From Isoperla grammatica (Eukaryota > Arthropoda > Insecta > Plecoptera > Perlodidae), in contig OX246749.1 of assembly GCA_945910005.1 (NCBI GenBank), positions 18,757,809-18,821,808 on the forward strand: 64,000 nt of DNA, read 5' to 3'. Under the pieces are notes generated by a model. It saw only the letters and a list, made by a program, of their open reading frames with translations. It ran no database searches and was not told the origin of the DNA. Below, piece after piece: positions 44,797 through 55,265 of the stretch; position 1 is the first letter of the stretch, and each line of letters opens with the position of its first letter. The translations under genes and the position numbers were made by a program.

Positions 44797-46077
44797 ATGA
44801 TGTCCATCAAAGGATTAAGTACACGTCAATTTAATGGGGCTTCGTCCAGAGCAGCAGGTACCACAGGCGAGGTAGGAAGTTTCAAAAAGAAGCGTAAAAA
44901 TAACGAAGAAGGCATGGAGCTCGACTCTCAAGCCAACATACCCACATCAAACCGCTTCGACTCACTTTCTGAGTCCGACGGAGACGATGAAGACTTGAAA
45001 AGCGATAAAGAAAACACCACACGTGATTCAGATACACAAGGTAACAAAGAAAAAATTCCCCCTATCGTCCTCTACCATTTTGTAGACGAACATACAAAAT
45101 CGTTTAATACTCTCAGGGCACAACTCAAAGAAGATTTTCAACTCAATTACAAAGGTGATAGAGTAATTATCAAAGCCAAAAATAGAAAAGACTACGATAT
45201 AATAATATCTACCCTCAACGCTAATAAATTGGAATTCCACACGTATACTCCAGCGCCAGACCGTGAACTTCGATTAGTCATGAAAAACATGCCTCCAAAT
45301 CTCTCAACAGACGAAATTCTTTCCGACCTCAAAAGACTGTCCCTAAAACCATTAAAAGTAACCCAAATGATCAAGAAAACAAATGACAGCGCAAACGCAG
45401 TTCAACACCACAAGTACCCAATGTATATAGTAACCTTCGAGAAAGGAACGCTCGCGAGTGACGTCTTTAAGAACACGAAAGTTTGCTACTGCATCATCAA
45501 ATGGGAAAAATTTAAAAATTTCTCGGGAGTCACACAGTGTTATAACTGTCAATCCTTCGGACATATTGCAAAAAATTGTAACAAACTATCCAAGTGTGTT
45601 AAATGTGCCGGGTCGCACCAAACTAAAGACTGTAAAAAACCTATAGATACAACTCCTATATGCAGTAACTGCAATGGCCCCCATCCCGCTAGTTATCGAC
45701 AGTGTGAAAGCTATGCTAAACAACTTAGCATTAAACTAAACCGAATCAACCACCAGCAGCGACGCGAAAACCAGGGGCCCCCCGCCCGCTCTACTCAAGA
45801 ATACCCCCCACTGCCAGCAACTTCGAGAGCATCTCCACCTCGCCAGGACGCAGCAACGACCCCAGCGACCACCACAGCCCAAAACCAATCTACCACAGGT
45901 GACATTTTTTATATAGTCAGTGAAGTGAAAAACCTTGTTTGCAACGTTAATTTTCAGAATATCAAATCTGTAATCGTGAACACGATAAATAAGATTAAAC
46001 AATCTACTGACAATATTACAAAAGTAACAGCCTTGCTAGAAGGACTTATTGAACTATTCATTAGCAATGGCAGCTAG
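44797..46077 (+). CDS. LINE ORF1 protein, Gag-like nucleic-acid chaperone (426 aa)
   Basis: ATG at 44797 is the first in-frame Met (the open frame extends to 44773). The acidic, Ser-rich N-terminus is followed by a region resembling the Pre-C2HC domain of Jockey ORF1 proteins (about residues 160-235, with RLVMKNMP). Then come three Cys/His knuckles: CYNCQSFGHIAKNC (from about residue 247), CVKCAGSHQTKDC and CSNCNGPHPASYRQC. A Pro/Ala/Thr-rich linker and an amphipathic C-terminus follow. It should bind the element RNA in ribonucleoprotein particles. The stop TAG at 46075-46077 overlaps the ORF2 start. Confidence 0.92.
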   Translation: MMSIKGLSTRQFNGASSRAAGTTGEVGSFKKKRKNNEEGMELDSQANIPTSNRFDSLSESDGDDEDLKSDKENTTRDSDTQGNKEKIPPIVLYHFVDEHTKSFNTLRAQLKEDFQLNYKGDRVIIKAKNRKDYDIIISTLNANKLEFHTYTPAPDRELRLVMKNMPPNLSTDEILSDLKRLSLKPLKVTQMIKKTNDSANAVQHHKYPMYIVTFEKGTLASDVFKNTKVCYCIIKWEKFKNFSGVTQCYNCQSFGHIAKNCNKLSKCVKCAGSHQTKDCKKPIDTTPICSNCNGPHPASYRQCESYAKQLSIKLNRINHQQRRENQGPPARSTQEYPPLPATSRASPPRQDAATTPATTTAQNQSTTGDIFYIVSEVKNLVCNVNFQNIKSVIVNTINKIKQSTDNITKVTALLEGLIELFISNGS

Positions 46078-48769
46078 ACCAATTAACATACTATTTTGGA
46101 ATTGTAACTCCATTATCTCCAAAGACAAAATCAGTGAACTCGAACTTCTAGCCAGAACAAAACAACTAGATATAATAGGACTCAGCGAAACTAAGCTTAC
46201 TCCCCGCCATTCTCTCAAAATAGCGGGATTTACAGTTTACAGAAGTGACCGTGATCGAGCTGGAGGTGGCGTTGCTATAGCTGTCAACAATAATATTCAC
46301 CATTCCATGTTTATACTTCCAGCGCTACGTAAACTTGAGGCAGTCGCTGTTGTTATCTACTGCCGCACTCATCAGGTAACCTGTGTGTCAGCATACAACC
46401 CGCCCCAAGGCCAACTGGACTTACGGGATATTAGTTGTCTACTTAGGACCAATAACAAAGTCATGATAATGGGTGACCTAAATGCTAAGCACATCAGCTG
46501 GAACTGCTCTGTTAACAACAGAAGTGGAATTACTCTCCTGCAACACGCATTTGAAAACAACTACATCATAGCGGCCCCGTCTGAACCAACGCATTACCCC
46601 TCTCAACACAATTTTAAACCAAGCGTTCTAGACATTGCTCTACTTAAGAACCTGCCGCATGTGTCAGAGCTCGAGTCACTGCCCGACCTTCCTTCAGATC
46701 ACAATCCAGTTTTATTTTGCCTCGACCAACACATGACTCCTGTCACACCTAAACTGATAAGAAACTATAAGCAAACCAATTGGAGGACATTTCGGGAAGA
46801 ACTCGATAAACTCATACCAATCAACCCCAACTTTACAAACACTGCAGACATAGACAACTTTGCTGAACACCTAGTCAACTCTATCAACAAAGCATCTGAC
46901 GCAGCTGTCCCCCTAACCCCTGTAACAACAACAAGACAAGAACTACCGCTAATCATCAAAACTCAGATCAAGACACGCAATAGACTACGCCACGAATGGC
47001 AGAAGAAGAGAGATCCTGCTACACTGCGTTGTCTACGAACTCTTTCGCACAACATTAAACAAAAAATCAAAACATGGAGAAATACCCAATGGAACAAATT
47101 TCTACTAACCCTACGACCTACAGATAATTGCTCCTTATGGAAAACGGCTAGATATTTTAAAAGAAAACACTCAGCAATACCACCATTAGAAACACCAACC
47201 GGCCACGCTTATACAGACGAAGACAAAGCAAATACTTTAGCAGACAACTTCGAGCGCATACATACGCAAAATGACGCATTAAGTACTCGGCATCACGAGC
47301 GCCATGTCAATACAATAATACGATCATTCTCTCAAGAATCACTGTGCCCACGCGAAGATTGCCAACTAGCCACACCGAAAGAAATAGCACGGATTATCAG
47401 ACAGAAAGACAATAAAAAATCACCTGGCGCAGACGCAATACCTAACATCGTACTTAAAAACATTTCAAAAAAGTGCCTAATAGCTTTCACCATATTTATC
47501 AATCACATCCTAATGACATCACACTTCCCTAAAATCTGGAAAACAGCCAAGGTGTTGGCATTTCCCAAACCAGGCAAAGTCCAATCGGTTGCTACCAGCT
47601 ATAGACCAATAAGTCTTCTCTCCAGCCTAAGCAAAATTGTTGAAAAAATTATTCTTGTCCGATTAAACAACCACATAACTGACAACAAGATACTAATTCC
47701 AGAACAATTCGGTTTTCGTAAACACCACTCCACTACGGCGCAACTCACACGTCTCACCGAGCATATTGCGACTAAGTTTAACGCCAATCAACATACCGGT
47801 ATGCTTCTTCTTGATATTGAAAAAGCTTTCGACTCAGTATGGCACAATGGCCTCTTATCTAAAATGATTGGATACAATTTCCCTAAATATCTGATTCGTC
47901 TAACCAAATCATATTTGACTGATAGAACCTTTTTCGTATCTATTAAAAATAAACAATCAACTAAACGTCCCATTGCAGCGGGGGTGCCTCAAGGTTCCCT
48001 ACTCGGCCCAACCCTTTTCTCGCTGTACATAAACGACATCCCACGCATACTACATGTATTCATTAGCATATTCGCCGATGACACCGCGATCTACACCTCT
48101 TCATATCGCCCAGGCACGATACAACGACGACTTCAACTGGCAATCAACAAACTCAGAAGATACTTCCATAAATGGAAAATCAAAGTTAACGACATGAAAA
48201 CTTCAGCAATATTCTTCACCAAACGTCGACCGCCTGTCAAACCGGAAGTGACCATTGATGACACACCGGTTCCATGGTCAATGCTGGTAAAATATCTTGG
48301 CGTGTACCTCGACTCACGACTCACATTCACTCAGCACATCAATCGCAAAATACATCAAGCCTACGCCTCAATGTCACTACTCTACCCGCTCCTCAACAAA
48401 AACAGCAAGCTACACATAAAAAATAAACGCCTTCTTTACACAATGATTATCCGGCCAATACTAACCTACGCAGCGCCAGTGTGGAGTTCTACGTCCAAAA
48501 CTAACTTCAAAAAAATGCAAGTCGTGCAAAACAAGTGCCTCCGTATGATTGGGAACATACCCAAATTTACCCTTATACAAGTGATCCACAACTTTTTCAA
48601 ACTCCCTACAATCTACGATTTTGCATTTAAACTGACGGACAAATTCTACCAATCATGTGATAAAAATTCCACCAGCAGTCTGATTCATAGTCTAGGACAA
48701 TATAACCTTCTTTCACTACCGTTCAAGCGATACAAACATAGACTTCCTAAACATATACTACTTAAATAA
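46067..48769 (+). CDS. LINE ORF2: endonuclease-reverse transcriptase (900 aa)
   Basis: The likely start is ATG at 46067, inside the last codons of ORF1: ATGGCAGCTAG contains both the ORF2 start and the ORF1 stop, suggesting termination-reinitiation. The N-terminal EEP endonuclease spans about residues 1-225 (NILFWNCNSI, GLSETKL, GDLNAKH, SDHNP). The reverse transcriptase spans about 450-730, with YRPISLLSSLSKIVEKI, GVPQGSLLGPTLF (about 638) and the FADD active site (about 669). The C-terminal region has the W/Y-rich tail common in Jockey elements. It nicks target DNA and primes reverse transcription. No RNase H domain. No stops. Confidence 0.95.
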   Translation: MAARPINILFWNCNSIISKDKISELELLARTKQLDIIGLSETKLTPRHSLKIAGFTVYRSDRDRAGGGVAIAVNNNIHHSMFILPALRKLEAVAVVIYCRTHQVTCVSAYNPPQGQLDLRDISCLLRTNNKVMIMGDLNAKHISWNCSVNNRSGITLLQHAFENNYIIAAPSEPTHYPSQHNFKPSVLDIALLKNLPHVSELESLPDLPSDHNPVLFCLDQHMTPVTPKLIRNYKQTNWRTFREELDKLIPINPNFTNTADIDNFAEHLVNSINKASDAAVPLTPVTTTRQELPLIIKTQIKTRNRLRHEWQKKRDPATLRCLRTLSHNIKQKIKTWRNTQWNKFLLTLRPTDNCSLWKTARYFKRKHSAIPPLETPTGHAYTDEDKANTLADNFERIHTQNDALSTRHHERHVNTIIRSFSQESLCPREDCQLATPKEIARIIRQKDNKKSPGADAIPNIVLKNISKKCLIAFTIFINHILMTSHFPKIWKTAKVLAFPKPGKVQSVATSYRPISLLSSLSKIVEKIILVRLNNHITDNKILIPEQFGFRKHHSTTAQLTRLTEHIATKFNANQHTGMLLLDIEKAFDSVWHNGLLSKMIGYNFPKYLIRLTKSYLTDRTFFVSIKNKQSTKRPIAAGVPQGSLLGPTLFSLYINDIPRILHVFISIFADDTAIYTSSYRPGTIQRRLQLAINKLRRYFHKWKIKVNDMKTSAIFFTKRRPPVKPEVTIDDTPVPWSMLVKYLGVYLDSRLTFTQHINRKIHQAYASMSLLYPLLNKNSKLHIKNKRLLYTMIIRPILTYAAPVWSSTSKTNFKKMQVVQNKCLRMIGNIPKFTLIQVIHNFFKLPTIYDFAFKLTDKFYQSCDKNSTSSLIHSLGQYNLLSLPFKRYKHRLPKHILLK

Positions 48770-49055
48770 TCATCCATCGACCAAGTTCAACCACACAAAT
48801 TACAAGATTCTTTATTTAATGTACAAGTGCCAAGTGCGTCACGTGTGTGGGGTTTTTTTTATAATTTTTTCCCCTGACAATATCATAAGTTATATTTTTA
48901 GACACTAAGTGTGCTAACCCTAAGTATACCTAAGTAGGAAGTTAAGAACTATTTTTTCTCAGATTTTTGTTCTAGGAATTCCTATTTAATAATCTTTATG
49001 TTTGATTACCTGTACCTATTATTTGTTAATAAAGTTATTATTATATAGTGGATCA

Positions 49056-49290
49056 TAACCCCGTCCATTACGCGTCTGACGGTGGTATAACCGTAGCCAT
49101 GGAATAACAGTAGCAGCACCCATAGCTAGGGCCTTGAAATTACAAATCTTAATGACTTTGATTTAGTATGCGTTCTAGTAGGCCTAGTGTAGGCTCATTT
49201 GACAGTACCATATAGTGGATCATAGCACCGTTTATTACGCGTCTGACGGTGGTATAGCCGGAGCCATGGAAAAACAGTAGTAGATGTTAC
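49056..49290 (+). repeat. Tandem unit A, right part, and complete unit B
   Basis: 49056-49130 continues the target unit split by the LINE. 49131-49290 is a second, uninterrupted copy including CATATAGTGGATCATA and TTACGCGTCTGACGGTGG. Unit B therefore shows the empty site. Confidence 0.78.
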
Positions 49291-50399
49291 GTCAATAAAA
49301 CCATAGCCTTGTAGGGCCTAGAAGTGAGTTGTACAACTTGCCCTTCCGGGTTGCTAGCTACCTGTGAACAAACAGCGGGCTTGCACGAAGCATGGCGCGT
49401 CTTTTTCCCATTGACCACTCTTTTGGCTGTTTTACTATTTATAGAACTCACTAATTGAGCTTGGGCGGTAGCGCGAGGCCTTCGATCAAGTATAACGAAG
49501 GCCTCGGGTAGCGACGGTCTTGTCGCGAACTATTTCGTTTCGTACGAACTTTGCATGAAGTCAGTGACACAGGACACTCCAGCCAGAGCCATGCACGCAC
49601 GATGGCTAACAAAAAAGTGAAGAATCCGGGAAGAGGACGTAAAAGAACAAAGCGGGCAAAAGTGTCCTTGAGGGTTTTTCGAAAGAAAAAAGAAGAGCAA
49701 TTGGTAAGGGTATTTTCAATTATACCTGTGGTAAATGTGGGCTGTGCCAATGCCAACTGACACTGCCACTGTTGTGTCTCACAAACACGTTGCAGGCTTG
49801 CAACAAGTTGAAACGTGGAACATCCACAAACTTCGATGTGAATTGAAAATCATAGATTTGTGGCAACATCGTTCATGAAGTTAACAAGTTACAATATAGT
49901 TAACGAATAAATATTTTCATAACAAAATACGGTAGAATATCATATCACAGAGTTAGAAGGAGGTCTAGTTTCAATGCATCAGGCCGAATCGTAGAGATAT
50001 TTCCGATCGACGCCATTTTGCGCCGTAAATACAGCGGAGTGTCTATTTGCATTCAAGTTGGGTGGCCCCAACATTTAAAATGCTATTCTCACCTGAAGTT
50101 CTGCGACCATGCATTTTTAATGAATAATTATAATGTTTGTTAAAAACAATGGTAAACAATATGAGATTAGTAAATCGTCCTATTAAAAAGTTTGGTGAAT
50201 TCGACCTAAATGAGATTTTCTTACAAAAGAGTTTTGTTAAAAGGATTTAAATCTAAAAACATTCATTTTTCAAATGTACGATAATGTCGATTAATTAGAA
50301 CTACACTTGTAAGGGTGTTCTACTGCATAGGCCTACACACAATGCTATAGAACATTATTTTGTGTATTAACGGTTTTTAATTTTTCCTTTTTTCCCTAG
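49291..50399. other. Mostly unannotated; basic ORF and diverged repeat
   Basis: An ATG at 49602 opens a short Lys/Arg-rich frame (KNPGRGRKRTKR) that could end at a GTAAGG donor at 49704; I cannot assign it. 49800-50030 is a diverged relative of the ~0.6-kb family at 26458-29738. Confidence 0.4.
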
Positions 50400-50595
50400 A
50401 TCCTGTCGTACGTCTCCTGTTGGTGAAGAATGTGGAATTGCAAACACAGGTCTTGCATTGCAGCAGCATGTTAGATGCCCTTATGAAGGGAAATGGAAAC
50501 AACTCCGTTGAGAACTTTTTGAATGAGGATTGTGAGAAGTTTCCTTTGAAGTCATTGGATGATCTATGGGAATATGAAAACAATTTGCAGGAGGT
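50400..50595 (+). pseudogene. DUF4806-domain exon fragment
   Basis: After TTTCCCTAG a phase-1 exon reads LLVKNVELQTQVLH, then EKFPLKSLDDLWEYENNL, the start of DUF4806 (FPL.S...L...E..L). After about 65 codons it passes without a break into Copia integrase sequence, so the domain is truncated by that insertion. Function unknown. The phase is compatible with the exon ending at 10259. Confidence 0.6.
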
Positions 50596-51200
50596 AAAGG
50601 AAAAGTTAGCACATTTCCTATCGAAGGTTAAAACGATCGGGCATACTGTTAAAGAACTGCTAACTGATGGCGGTAAAGAATTCAACAATGCGGATGTTCA
50701 CAAAATCACGCAAGATGCAGGTCTGTATCATCGTATGTCGATGCCCTACACTCCTGAGCAGAACGGGGGCTTCTGAACGCGATAATCGAATCTTGGTTGA
50801 AGCTGCAAGGACCATGCTTCACGCAAAAGATTTACCCGAGAAGTTTTGGGCAGAGGCAGTTAATACTGCAGCGTATGTAATTAATCGAACTGGTCCTACT
50901 TCAGTAGACTCAAAATCACCATACGAACTCTGGTTTGGAAAACAAGAACATGTCGAACACTTGAAGGTTTTTGGTACAGAATGCTTCACGCATATTCCGA
51001 AACAAAAACGGAAGAAATTCGACAAACAGGCTAAAAAGGGTTACCTAGTTGGCTACTGTAGAGACAAAGACGGGTACCGAGTCTGGATACCGGAAAAAGA
51101 TGAGGTAATACTAACGCGAGATGTTGTTTTCAAGAACGAGACAACTTCCCAGGCCTTCTACGACTGTCCTACGCTAGACACGACCTCTCCCCGGAGTTGA
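50596..51200 (+). mobile_element. Ty1/Copia integrase fragment (pol remnant)
   Basis: Encodes the C-terminal part of the Copia integrase core and the following region: KTIGHTVKELLTDGGKEF (second catalytic Asp), YTPEQNG, ERDNR (catalytic Glu), EAVNTAAYVINRTG, ELWFGK, KKGYLVGYCRDKDGYRVW and VVFKNE. One extra G in the GGGG run near 50768 shifts the frame between EQNG and SERDN. No LTRs, protease, reverse transcriptase or RNase H are nearby. Confidence 0.88.
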
Positions 51201-52216
51201 CCATTACTTACATGTTCAAAGACTTTCAAGACAAAACTCTTAGCACAAAATGTGGGATCGAAGTTTATAGAACAGAAATCGCGAAGATGAACAATAGCTT
51301 TTCTGAGTCCAGCCCTGAAAAGTGTAGTGAATGCGTTGGTTTTGTCCTCGACTACAGCGAAGAAGCACAATAAAGTCAGGAGCGACATTTGGCTTCAGTA
51401 CATGAAGCTCGCGAGGCCTACGGACATGACTCTCAATGCGAAGATCCATCAGTTTCCGTAAATGCAGCCGACTTGCAGAAAGTAGTTTTACTTCCTTGTA
51501 TGCCGGACATTAAGGCTTCATTCTTTTGCCCGCGGTTAGTGACCTTCAACGAAACCTTTGCAAATATGAAAGGCAAAGGGACCCAACGACAAGCACCTAT
51601 ACGTCGTTTGGCAAGAAGCTCTGGCCGGGAGAAGTGCTGAAGAAGTAGCAAGTGCTTTTTTAAAAGTAGCACAAATTAATAGGGATGCTAATAAAATCAT
51701 AATATGGCTCGACAACCACAGCGGGCAAAATAAGAACTGGAGTCTATGTTCATCTTTACTCTCGTTGATGAATTTACCCGAAACCCTCATTAATGAGACC
51801 GAGTTGAAATGTTTAGTGACTGAGCACACTTTTGTGGCTGCAGATGGGCTCCATGAAAAAATCGAGCAAATTTCAAAAAAACAAAACACATTTACGATTT
51901 GGACGACCTTTTCACAGTCCTAGACAAGTCATCCAAACGATCCGAGTGTGTCTTGTCGACAGTGAACGACTTCCACACCATAGAAAATAAATTTAGAACT
52001 CGCCTTCCCAAAAACGAAACAATGCCGTTGTTAAACAACATCTGTTGCGTTCGATTTTTAAAAGACCACAAAGTTTTTTTACTACAAAGACAAATTGATG
52101 CTGTGTATACGCCTACGCTAGAGGATGCTGTAAAGAAACAACCTAAACTGAACATGCCAACGAACAGAAGAACTACACAGCGTGGTATGGGCATGGTACT
52201 GGGCATTACAACATAA
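51201..52216 (+). pseudogene. DUF7869-like gene, second (diverged) copy, degraded
   Basis: Recognisable blocks in changing frames: CSECVGFVLDY..EAQ, NAADLQKVVLLPCMPDIK, FNETFA, IIIWLDNHSGQNKNWSL, TEHTFVAADGLHEKI and DLFTVLD. The order matches the DUF7869-like protein at 15769: DLQK.L..P block, then a D.C.GQN.N-type block, then an H-T/S-F...D block. It belongs to a different branch. At least three frame changes and internal stops. No TIRs identified around it. Confidence 0.7.
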
Positions 52217-52228
52217 CATATTACGCAC

Positions 52229-52459
52229 ACTGCACTCAATAGTTTGTTACGTGGCTTAAACAACTGTCATCCTGATTCACCATTGGATGCTCAAACGATC
52301 CTTAAAACTCCCAGAAGCGTAGCTGTTGAGCCAATGGGTAATGGAGAGTATTTCAACTTCGACATGATTAACACGTTACTAGACGTTGAGCACAGATTTC
52401 CTCCAGACTGTGATACAATGCATTTATATTTTAATGAAGACGGCATTCCCTTATTTAAG
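52229..52459 (+). pseudogene. Exon of an unclassified transposon-associated protein family
   Basis: Reads DAQTILKTPRSVAVEPMGNGEYFNF, then LYFNEDGIPLFK, before a GT donor at 52460. The TPR...GG.Y..F and INIDGLPLFKS-like blocks recur in large multicopy invertebrate proteins that I take to be transposon-encoded. Which superfamily is unclear to me. Confidence 0.5.
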
Positions 52460-52785
52460 GTATAAGCATACACTAGACAAGCTAAAAAACACGCAATTTT
52501 ATTTTAATAATAATAATATTCGTTGATTCTTCCTGCTTGTTATGATATCTCTTCTGTTTACGTGTGTTATGATAAACTACCAAACTGCGTCGTGTATAGT
52601 GGAAATGACTAATTTTCTCTGTGCCTTCAGTTTTCTTATTTATCCATACAAAGCAGTTTAGTCCAAGAGCTACTCACAGTATTTGTAAGTCGTGCTGCTA
52701 AGTTTTATGATAACTATTGGTTTTTACTACTTTGTTGTGTACAATGTGCATGCATTGATTCACTAAGTGATGCTATCCGTCTCAG

Positions 52786-53152
52786 GCCTTTGGACTCATT
52801 CAGTGCCTTCCAATACGAGAACCAGTTGGGTTGTATAAAACGTCAAATACGAAGCTACAAAAACACTTTGCAACAACTCTGCAAAAGACTTGTGGAAAAT
52901 CCAACATGGATACTTTTGTTTACAGCGCAGAACAAGACACATTCTCTGGTAGTCATTCTAATGGTCCGACTGGCAATATTCATGGATCCCAGAGTAAGAC
53001 AGCTATTCTTCGTTCTGCTAATCAAACTTCATCTACAAACCCAGGAAGTAATTTTGTAATACTTACAGATCATAGCACCATGAAGATAAGTAACAAAGTT
53101 GTTGATGATATGAATAACCCTTTTTTAATTGGACACATATCTAGGCTATCGT
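52786..53152 (+). pseudogene. C-terminal exon of the same transposon-associated family
   Basis: Acceptor CGTCTCAG precedes PLDSFSAFQYENQLGCIKRQIR, matching the LD..SAFPFEN.L..LK..IR block near the end of that family. A frameshift near 52910 shifts to a frame with TNPGSNFVILTDHSTMKISN and an end near 53152. The middle of the protein expected between 52459 and 52786 is missing. Confidence 0.5.
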
Positions 53153-53339
53153 GAACTGTATACACGTAACACAGCCAATGAAATCGTCTGTTTTATCCAT
53201 ATATAGGGCCTATAGTGGAAAACATTGACCCAGTCGTTAGTGTTATTCCATTCAGTATGATTCTGTGCAAACCTTTGTGTTTACAATAAAAACATAAGTA
53301 AGTTATTTGACAACCGTAATTCTAGGATACTATGGTGGG

Positions 53340-53356
53340 TGGGGGGGGGGGGGGGG
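53340..53356 (+). repeat. Poly-G run
   Basis: Run of about 16 G interrupted by one T. No other feature between 53153 and 53490. Confidence 0.8.
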
Positions 53357-53610
53357 TTCATTGTCACTTGCCACCACGAACGTACCCTTAATTCAAGAAT
53401 GTTAGTTCTTGATGCTATGAAATCTAATGGGAATAATGTGGCAAATGTGCTCATAGTAAAAGAACTTATATCTCCTGGACATTCTGCTCAAAGTTTCTAC
53501 ACAGAATATTTAGAAACGGAGAAGAAAAAAACTTGCAGACGAAAGGATGAAAGCCGAACAAGGGGAACGCCTACGCATTGAAGAATTAAGCCGGCAAGCA
53601 GCTTCTAATG

Positions 53611-53612
<2 letters not shown>

Positions 53613-53648
<36 letters not shown>
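53613..53648 (+). repeat. Poly-A run (~36 nt) within an open frame
   Basis: Encodes a polylysine stretch; length is a likely sequencing uncertainty. Confidence 0.9.
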
Positions 53649-53649
<1 letters not shown>

Positions 53650-53748
53650 GTAGAGGACATGGGACAAAAACCAAGGATGTGCGGAAAGAAAGGGAAATGA
53701 AGCAACAATCCTCAGACTGTTTACCAAAAGAAGCTAATAGTCGTTTGA

Positions 53749-54181
53749 TTGATTGATTAATGGGGCTTAACGTCTCATATTTTTGCAACGATGGCTAATC
53801 GAGACGATGAGCGGGTGATAATGAAGATGAGAAAGATGATAATGAAGAATAAAGCCACATCCGAATCAGATCCATTGTACGTCGCGTGAGTCGTCATACG
53901 GGAGTCCAGCAAGGGTGGGCAGGGCCAAGTGGGAGGAGAAATTTTCAGTGGGACAGTGGGAGGGAAGGGACAGGGTCTCTTTTTGTCGCCTCTTACGACT
54001 AGCAGAGTCACTCTGGGCCTATTCTACCCCGGGCTGAGACGGGTCTCCTTTCGTCGCCTCTTACGACTAGCAGAGTCACTCTGGGCCTATTCTACCCCGG
54101 GCTGAGACGGGTCTCCTTTCGTCGCCTCTTACGACTAGCAGAGTCACTCTGGGCCTATTCTTCCCCGGACCCAGACGGGTA
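53749..54181 (-). mobile_element. SINE-like copy with triplicated head B
   Basis: Bounded by a 14-bp target duplication, TAATAGTCGTTTGA, at 53735-53748 and 54182-54195. The type-B head (GTCGCCTCTTACGAC...CAGACGGG, about 65 bp) occurs three times in tandem. The whole triple head lies inside the duplication, so it was part of the inserted molecule or grew afterwards. Confidence 0.92.
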
Positions 54182-55265
54182 TAATAGTCGTTTGAAAATT
54201 GCAATTGACAACAATGATCTGCAAGGGATTCGATTAGCGCAAGGTCTACTGGAAGGGGCTAATGTTTTACTTGTACAGGAGCGAGCGAAGACAAAGAACT
54301 TTCGAAATTTGAAATTGGCCTACAAAAAAGAAAGTCTCTAAATAACTCCAGGAAAAGGTTTGAAGACCATCTAGTTGTCATCCGCGATTCAAATCATGTC
54401 GGCACAGACCTAGCCCAAGTTGATAGGCCTACCAGGCTGGCCCTTCACACTGTAGTACCCCTGGGCCTCCTATGCCTAGGACTGATACTATTACGCCTAC
54501 TTTGCCTACAAATGGTGAAATAAATGTCAGCCTAGAGGAACAAAACATTGGCCATAATCTACTAGATCTATCATCACCTGCTAGTGTTGGGCATAGGCCA
54601 CCTAGCCCTTGATAATGACTTGCCTGAGCCTGAGAAGAAAAACCTACGAAAGCTGTCTATTGCGAAGTTGGTCGATAGCAGTGTGGAAGAAGTTGACAGT
54701 GACATTAAGTTGAACCAGCCTAAATACCTTTTAGATAACCTTGACTGTTTGTCAGTCTTCTGTCAAGCTTTGAATGTACATTTTGTGGCGCTAAGTCTTT
54801 ACGGTTTGAAGAATCTGAAACCCATGGCTTTTCTAACAAAATTAATATGTATGTAATGATTGTGGCATAAGCCATACCTCGAACTATTCATTCCCAAGAT
54901 CAGCTGCAGATCAAGTTGGTAGGACCTCATCTGGGTCAGACTTCGCTGTCAATAAACGAACAGTGTGGACATACCTTGCAATGGGCAAGGGCTATTCAGC
55001 TATAGAACAGTTCTCTATGGGAATAGGCATGCCAGTTATGTGTAAATCCACCTACCACAAGCAAACTAAGTTTCTGTATGAAGCTGGGCGGGTCGGTGCA
55101 GCACTTTCAATGACCGAGATTCGAGCTAAGGTACGAAGAGCATACCAAGAGATGGACCCACCAATCACTGATGACGATATCATCGAGATAGAAGTAAGCT
55201 TTGATGGCAGCTGGCATACCGGAGAGTTAACGTCTAAAAACGGTGAAGGTTTAATTGTTGATTTG

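Larger units (their letters stand above)
44601..49042 (+). mobile_element. Full-length Jockey-like non-LTR retrotransposon (LINE), ~4.44 kb
   Basis: Bounded by a 13-bp target duplication, ATATAGTGGATCA, at 44588-44600 and 49043-49055. It has a ~196-nt 5' UTR, two open and slightly overlapping ORFs, AATAAA at 49029 and a short (TTA)n tail. ORF1 carries three CCHC-type knuckles and ORF2 an apurinic-type endonuclease and reverse transcriptase, the Jockey-clade plan. A related uninterrupted target unit lies directly downstream. Intact ORFs and a perfect duplication indicate a young, possibly active copy. Confidence 0.93.
53500..54341 (+). pseudogene. Charged coiled-coil-like protein fragment, split by a SINE
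   Basis: A frame rich in Lys, Glu and Arg (LADERMKAEQGERLRIEELSRQ) with an A-run encoding about 12 Lys continues to 53748, is cut by the SINE, and resumes at 54182 with LKIAIDNNDLQGIRLAQGLLEGANVLL to TAA at 54339-54341. Removing the SINE and one target duplication keeps the frame open, so it was uninterrupted before insertion. Similar helical tails occur in transposon-linked invertebrate proteins, but I do not recognise the family and see no start codon. Confidence 0.45.

Noticed and set aside
49602..49703. First exon joined to the DUF4806 exon at 50400
   Set aside because: Splicing at the GTAAGG donor would be phase 0 and meets a stop shortly after 50400; the phases do not agree.
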